Shown: piece after piece, positions 59,866-64,000 of the stretch
Layout of the letters: the number at the start of each line of letters is the position of its first letter
Position numbering within the stretch: position 1 is the first letter of the stretch
From: Chrysaora quinquecirrha
Taxonomy: Eukaryota > Cnidaria > Scyphozoa > Semaeostomeae > Pelagiidae
Reading direction: 5' to 3'
DNA length: 64,000 bases
Assembly: GCA_014526335.1 (NCBI GenBank)
Contig: JACTAT010000032.1
Span: 10,670,152-10,734,151 of the forward strand
Translations under genes and position numbers: made by a program
The notes under the pieces: generated by a model
What the model saw: only the letters and a program-made list of their open reading frames with translations
Databases searched by the model: none
What the model was told of the DNA's origin: nothing

Positions 59866-62117
59866 GACCCAAAATCGATCCATTCCGATAGAAGAACACT
59901 TTCTCTATCTCCTAGAGACTATTCTAAGGGTATTTGGCAGTATTCAATTATTATTTTTGAATGAACAGAGCTATTTTCAAAAACCCCTGATTTTTGCCGA
60001 TTTTGGTCACTTGGCAAGGCTATAGACTTGCCTTTTTGGCAATTTTTGGGGGAAATTTTTTCTTCCAAAATCGATCCATTCCAGCAAAAAAGACTTCCTT
60101 TACCCACTAAAAACTATTCAGGGGGTATTTGGTAATATTTGAAACTATTCTTGGAGAAAAATGAGGTTTTCCGAAACGCCTGATTTTTGCCGATTTTGGT
60201 CATTTGGCAAGGCTATAGACTTGCCTTTTTGGCAATTTTTGGGGGAAATTTTTTCTTCCAAAATCGATCCATTCCAGCAAAAAAGACTTCCTTTACCCAC
60301 TTAAAACTATTCAGGGGGTATTTGGTAATATTTGAAACTATTCTTGGAGAAAAATGAGGTTTTCCGAAACCCCTGATTTTTGCAGATTTTTGGCCATTTG
60401 GCAAGGCTATAAACTTGCCTTTTTTGCGATTTTGGGGGAAAATTTTTTCTTCCGAAATCGATCCATTCTGGCAGAAAAAGACTTTATTTACCCTTTGAGA
60501 CTATTCTTAGGGTATTTGGGAATTTTTGATAATTATTTTTGGAGAAAAATGAGGTTTTCCAAGCCCCTAATTTTGGCCTATTTTTGGCCAGTTGGCAAGG
60601 CTATAGACTTGCCTTTTTGGCGATTTTGGGGGGGAAATTTCTTCTTCCAAAATCGATCCATTTTGGCAGAAGAAGACTTTTTTGACCCTGTGAGACTATT
60701 CTAAGGGTATTTGGGACTTTTTGATAATTATTTTGGGAGAAAAATGAGGTTTTCCAAAACCCCTGATTTTTGCAGATTTTTTGTCCATTTGGAAAGGCTA
60801 TAGACTTGCCTTTCTGGCGATTTTGGGGGGGGGGGGGAAATTTCTTCTTCCAAAATCGATCCATTCCAGCAAAAAAGACTTCTTTTACCCACTAAAAACT
60901 ATTCAGGGGGTATTTGGTAATATTTGAAACTATTCTTGGAGAAAAATGCGGTTTTCCGAAACCCCTGATATTTGCAGATTTTTGGCCATTTGGCAAGGCT
61001 ATAAACTTGCCTTTTTTGCGATTTTGGGGGAAAAATTTCTTCTTCCAAAATCGATCCATTCTAGCAAAAAAAGACTTCTTTTACCCACTAAAGACTATTC
61101 AGGGGGTATCTGGTAATATTTGAAACTATTCTTGGAGAAAAATGCGGTTTTCCGAAACCCCTGATATTTGCAGATTTTTGGCCATTTGGCAAGGCTATAA
61201 ACTTGCCTTTCTGGCGATTTTGGGGGGAAAATTTCTTTTTCCAAAAATCGATCCATTCTAGCAAAAAAGACTTTATTTACCCCCTAGAGACTATTCAGGG
61301 GGTACTTGGTAATATTTCAAACTATTTTTGGAGAAAAAGTAGATTTTGAGAAACTCCTGATTTTGGACTATTTTTTGGCCTGTTGGCAAGGCTATAGACT
61401 TGCCTTTTTGGCGATTTTTGGAGGAAAATTGCTTCTCCAAAAATCGATCCATTCGGGTAAAAAAGACTTTACTTACTCTTAGAGACTATTCTAAGGGTAT
61501 TTGGAAATTTTGATTACTTTTTTGGAGAAAATGAGGTTTTCTAAAACCCTGAATTTGGCCTATTTTGGCCAGTTAGCAAGGCTATGGACTTATGGGAGGG
61601 AATTTTTCTTCCAAAATCGATCCATTCTGGCAGAAAAGACTTTATTTACCCTTTGAGACTATTCTTAGGGTATTTGGGAATTTTGATAATTATTTTGGAG
61701 AAAATGAGGTTTTCCAAGCCCCTAATTTTGGCCTATTTTTGGCCAGTTGGCAAGGCTATAGACTTGCCTTTTGGCGATTTTTAGAAATGTTTTCTTCCAA
61801 AATCTGTCCATTTTGGCAGAAAAAGACTTTATTGACCCTGTGAGACTATTCTTAGGGTATTTGGGAATTTTTGGTAATTATTTTTGGAGAAAAAATGAGG
61901 TTTTCCGAAACCCTTGATTTCGGCCTATTTTTAGCCAGTTGGCAAGGCTATAGACTCACCTTTTTTGGCGATTTTTGGGGGACATTTTTTCTTCCAAAAT
62001 CGATCCATTCTCGCAGAAAAAGACTTTATTTACCCTTAGAGACTATTCTAAGGGTATTTGGGAATTTTTGATAATTATTTTTGGAGAAAAATGAGGTTTT
62101 CCAAAACCCCTGATTTT
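59866..62117. repeat. Satellite array, inverted (right block)
   Basis: About eleven monomers of the 28,026-40,600 satellite in opposite orientation. Several carry a variant not seen in the left block (CTATTCAGGGGGTA with TTTGAAACTATTCTTGG, for example near 60,110, 60,300, 60,910 and 61,100). The array ends abruptly at about 62,117. Confidence 0.95.
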
Positions 62118-64000
62118 ATCACATATCCTTCCTGATGAGATCACATGAGAAACGCGCACGCGCCTGGCAGGCCATTATGTGCTGCGTTTTTGACGAGTAG
62201 GTCATGATGGCGGGCCTTCAAGGGAATTTAATCTATGAATATCTTTTGCATCGTTGCAAATTGATGGTTTTTTATTCCAAAGCTGAAAGATAAGTTGTTT
62301 ATTGCTTTTAAACAGCAAGTATCGTTTTTGTTTGTTTTCTGCAGTTTATTTTCTGTTGATTTATGTTTCCTGGCCCAAGAATGGGCCTAGGATAGCTTCA
62401 CGTGGAGAAAAACATAGTTGCTTTTTTCTTTTCCAATTTGTTTTTTTTCAGAAAATTGGTGAAGTCGAAGCTGTATCAACTTTGGTGATGATAAAGACAA
62501 AGATATCACTAGGGATGACACTAATAATTTGTGGTGTTCATCTTCCTCCCAAAGCCATGTTGTTGATGATGGTAGTGATCAAGAGGCAACTACTAATGAT
62601 ACTTGGTAGTATTCATCGCTCTCCCAACTTCTTGGTTGTGGAGGAAGGTAGTTGGCCTTCAGAGTAGCCGAAATGGCCTTGTATTACTCTGCTTTGGACC
62701 AGTGATTTAGTCACGTGTCCACTGGATTGGCTTGGAGCCAACGATAGCTTTCCTATGGAGAAAGTGAATATCGTATTTGATGCAACCTGCTAGTGATGTT
62801 TCATCTGGAGATGAGAAATGCTTTAAGATCCAGCGATAATTTGTTATAGACAAATTGAATATTGCCTGTCCTTGGAATTTGCGAGTCAGATGTCCTCTGA
62901 AGACAATGAAACATTGGAGCCAATGAAAGCTTTCCAAGGTACGTTGCATTGTTTACAAGCCAGAGAGAAGATGTCTCATTCAGGCTGCCATTATGAATTA
63001 TCTTATGGTACCTGTGTAAACAGGTTATGCCTGGTTTGTTCCCATATCATTTTACATGATGATGGGTGGCCTTACAACAAACAAGTAATGACTTGTACAG
63101 GTAAGAATCACCTTTCTTCAGGACCTGCTTGGCAGATGTCCCCTGTTTTCTCATCATGTTATTTGATGATGAATAGCCTAATAATGAATGAAGAAAGTCA
63201 TCAGGCTAAAGTGCCTCATAAGCCCTAACGGCTAAATGGATTTTTAGAGAGTTTATTGAATTTTATCTCTCAGACAATCAGCTAAAGTGCCTCATAAGCC
63301 CGAACGGCTTAATGAATTTTTAGAGAGTTTATTGAATTTTATCTCTCCGACAACCTCTGTTTGTTTTTTCAAAATGAGGTTTTGTGAATGGCATGGGCTT
63401 TGTTGTAAAAGTTAGAACATACCCTGCCATAGTCCTGGAATTTAGGAACAATTGGAAAGAGTCTCAAGTGGACATGTATCAAGAAAAGAAAGTTTTTTCT
63501 GGAAATCCTTCCAAATCAGAAGTCAATTTTGATTACAAAGGCAGCAGCAGACAAGTTCAGTTGGCCTAATGTAAATGATATCAACATTCCGGAGTTCAAG
63601 AAAAGAAACTTATGCATGTTGGCCAGTCGAGCTGAAAAAGCCAGCATATGAAAACCTAACAGCCTAGCAAGGACAACATGGAATCATGTTTTGCGCTCAC
63701 GGTTTTCACTTAGTTGCGTGTCAATGTAGCGCCATTTGTTAGTCCTATGCAAGAAAGAAATACAACACTCTTGATTGTCTTTCAAGTCTTCAATTGACAA
63801 ATTATTTTTGCAGAATTCTGCTTTATACAATCTAAGAAGAGAAGAATTTTGGATATGCAACATGCATGCATATTCCTTGTTTAAAGTAATGTGAGCATTG
63901 GGGCTTTTCTCTTCGAAACAGAATGAGAAGCTCGACACAGGTTTGCTTTTTCAATATTTTTTGAGAAAGCTTGTACTTACTTGCATATGCAGGTTTGCTT
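62118..64000. other. Unassigned sequence right of the satellite
   Basis: No gene is recognised. A pyrimidine tract plus CAG at about 62,440-62,451 could be an acceptor, and CAG/GTAAGA at about 63,101 a donor ending a Cys-rich 77-codon stretch that opens at 62,872. A stretch reading FSWPNVNDINIP near 63,560 recalls the ends of transposon-encoded proteins, but this is weak. The kinesin C-terminus is not here. Confidence 0.4.
63205..63356 (+). repeat. 76-bp tandem duplication with a small hairpin
   Basis: Two near-identical 76-bp units start with GCTAAAGTGCCTCATAAGCC and end in TTTTATCTCTC. The second contains TAAGCC and GGCTTA around a CGAAC loop. Confidence 0.9.

Larger units (their letters stand above)
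49309..59960 (-). repeat. Right arm of large inverted repeat
   Basis: Reverse complement of 40,450-48,164, longer by about 2.9 kb because of arm-specific segments: elements at 51,333-51,901 and 52,463-52,847, and a block at 55,150-58,010. It runs into inverted satellite at its outer end, as does the left arm. It could be the alternative haplotype of contig 2. Confidence 0.9.

Overview
The window is metazoan genomic DNA: AT-rich, with intron-containing genes using GT-AG splice sites, a mitochondrial cobalamin enzyme, an ADAR1-type RNA editor with Z-alpha domains and a Hedgehog-type kinesin-4. It is dense in MITEs, with a tRNA-like SINE, a non-LTR reverse transcriptase fragment and satellite DNA. 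An invertebrate, perhaps cnidarian-like, fits best, but I cannot name the species. Two runs of exactly 500 N (27,526-28,025 and 48,165-48,664) look like scaffold joins, so I read the window as three contigs.

Contig 1 (1-27,525) holds four host genes. WDR76 lies on the minus strand; I placed 13 exons from 9,373 to 137, and its last exon or exons fall off the left edge. MMAB is intronless on the plus strand (9,536-10,282) and shares a 162-bp divergent promoter with WDR76; that promoter has an E2F-type site and a perfect 19-bp palindrome. A 41-bp minisatellite (about 10,445-12,030) separates MMAB from ADAR1, which is on the minus strand with a tiny first coding exon and one 3.2-kb exon (15,727-12,276). 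A KIF27/KIF7-like kinesin starts divergently at 16,315; 13 exons cover the motor and first coiled coil before the contig ends. Its introns carry several MITEs, a SINE and a TTC tract.

Contig 2 (28,026-48,164) begins with about 12.5 kb of roughly 198-bp satellite, followed by about 7.6 kb of other sequence. Contig 3 (48,665-64,000) carries the same 7.6 kb in inverted orientation, then about 2.2 kb of the same satellite inverted, then unassigned sequence from 62,118. The two arms differ by substitutions and by reciprocal transposon insertions. The result looks like a giant palindrome or foldback element, but its axis lies next to an assembly gap, so two haplotypes of one locus joined head-to-head is at least as likely. 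Either way, each arm serves as an empty-site control for insertions in the other. A TATA-containing promoter and first coding exon of an unrecognised gene is almost unchanged between the arms.

The least conventional signal is a set of small elements, several flanked by a TA duplication, whose terminal-repeat word recurs many times inside the same element. In one family the word changes in concert (AAGAAAC, AAGCAAC or AAGGAAC) at the termini and internally, and is paired at a fixed 15-bp spacing.
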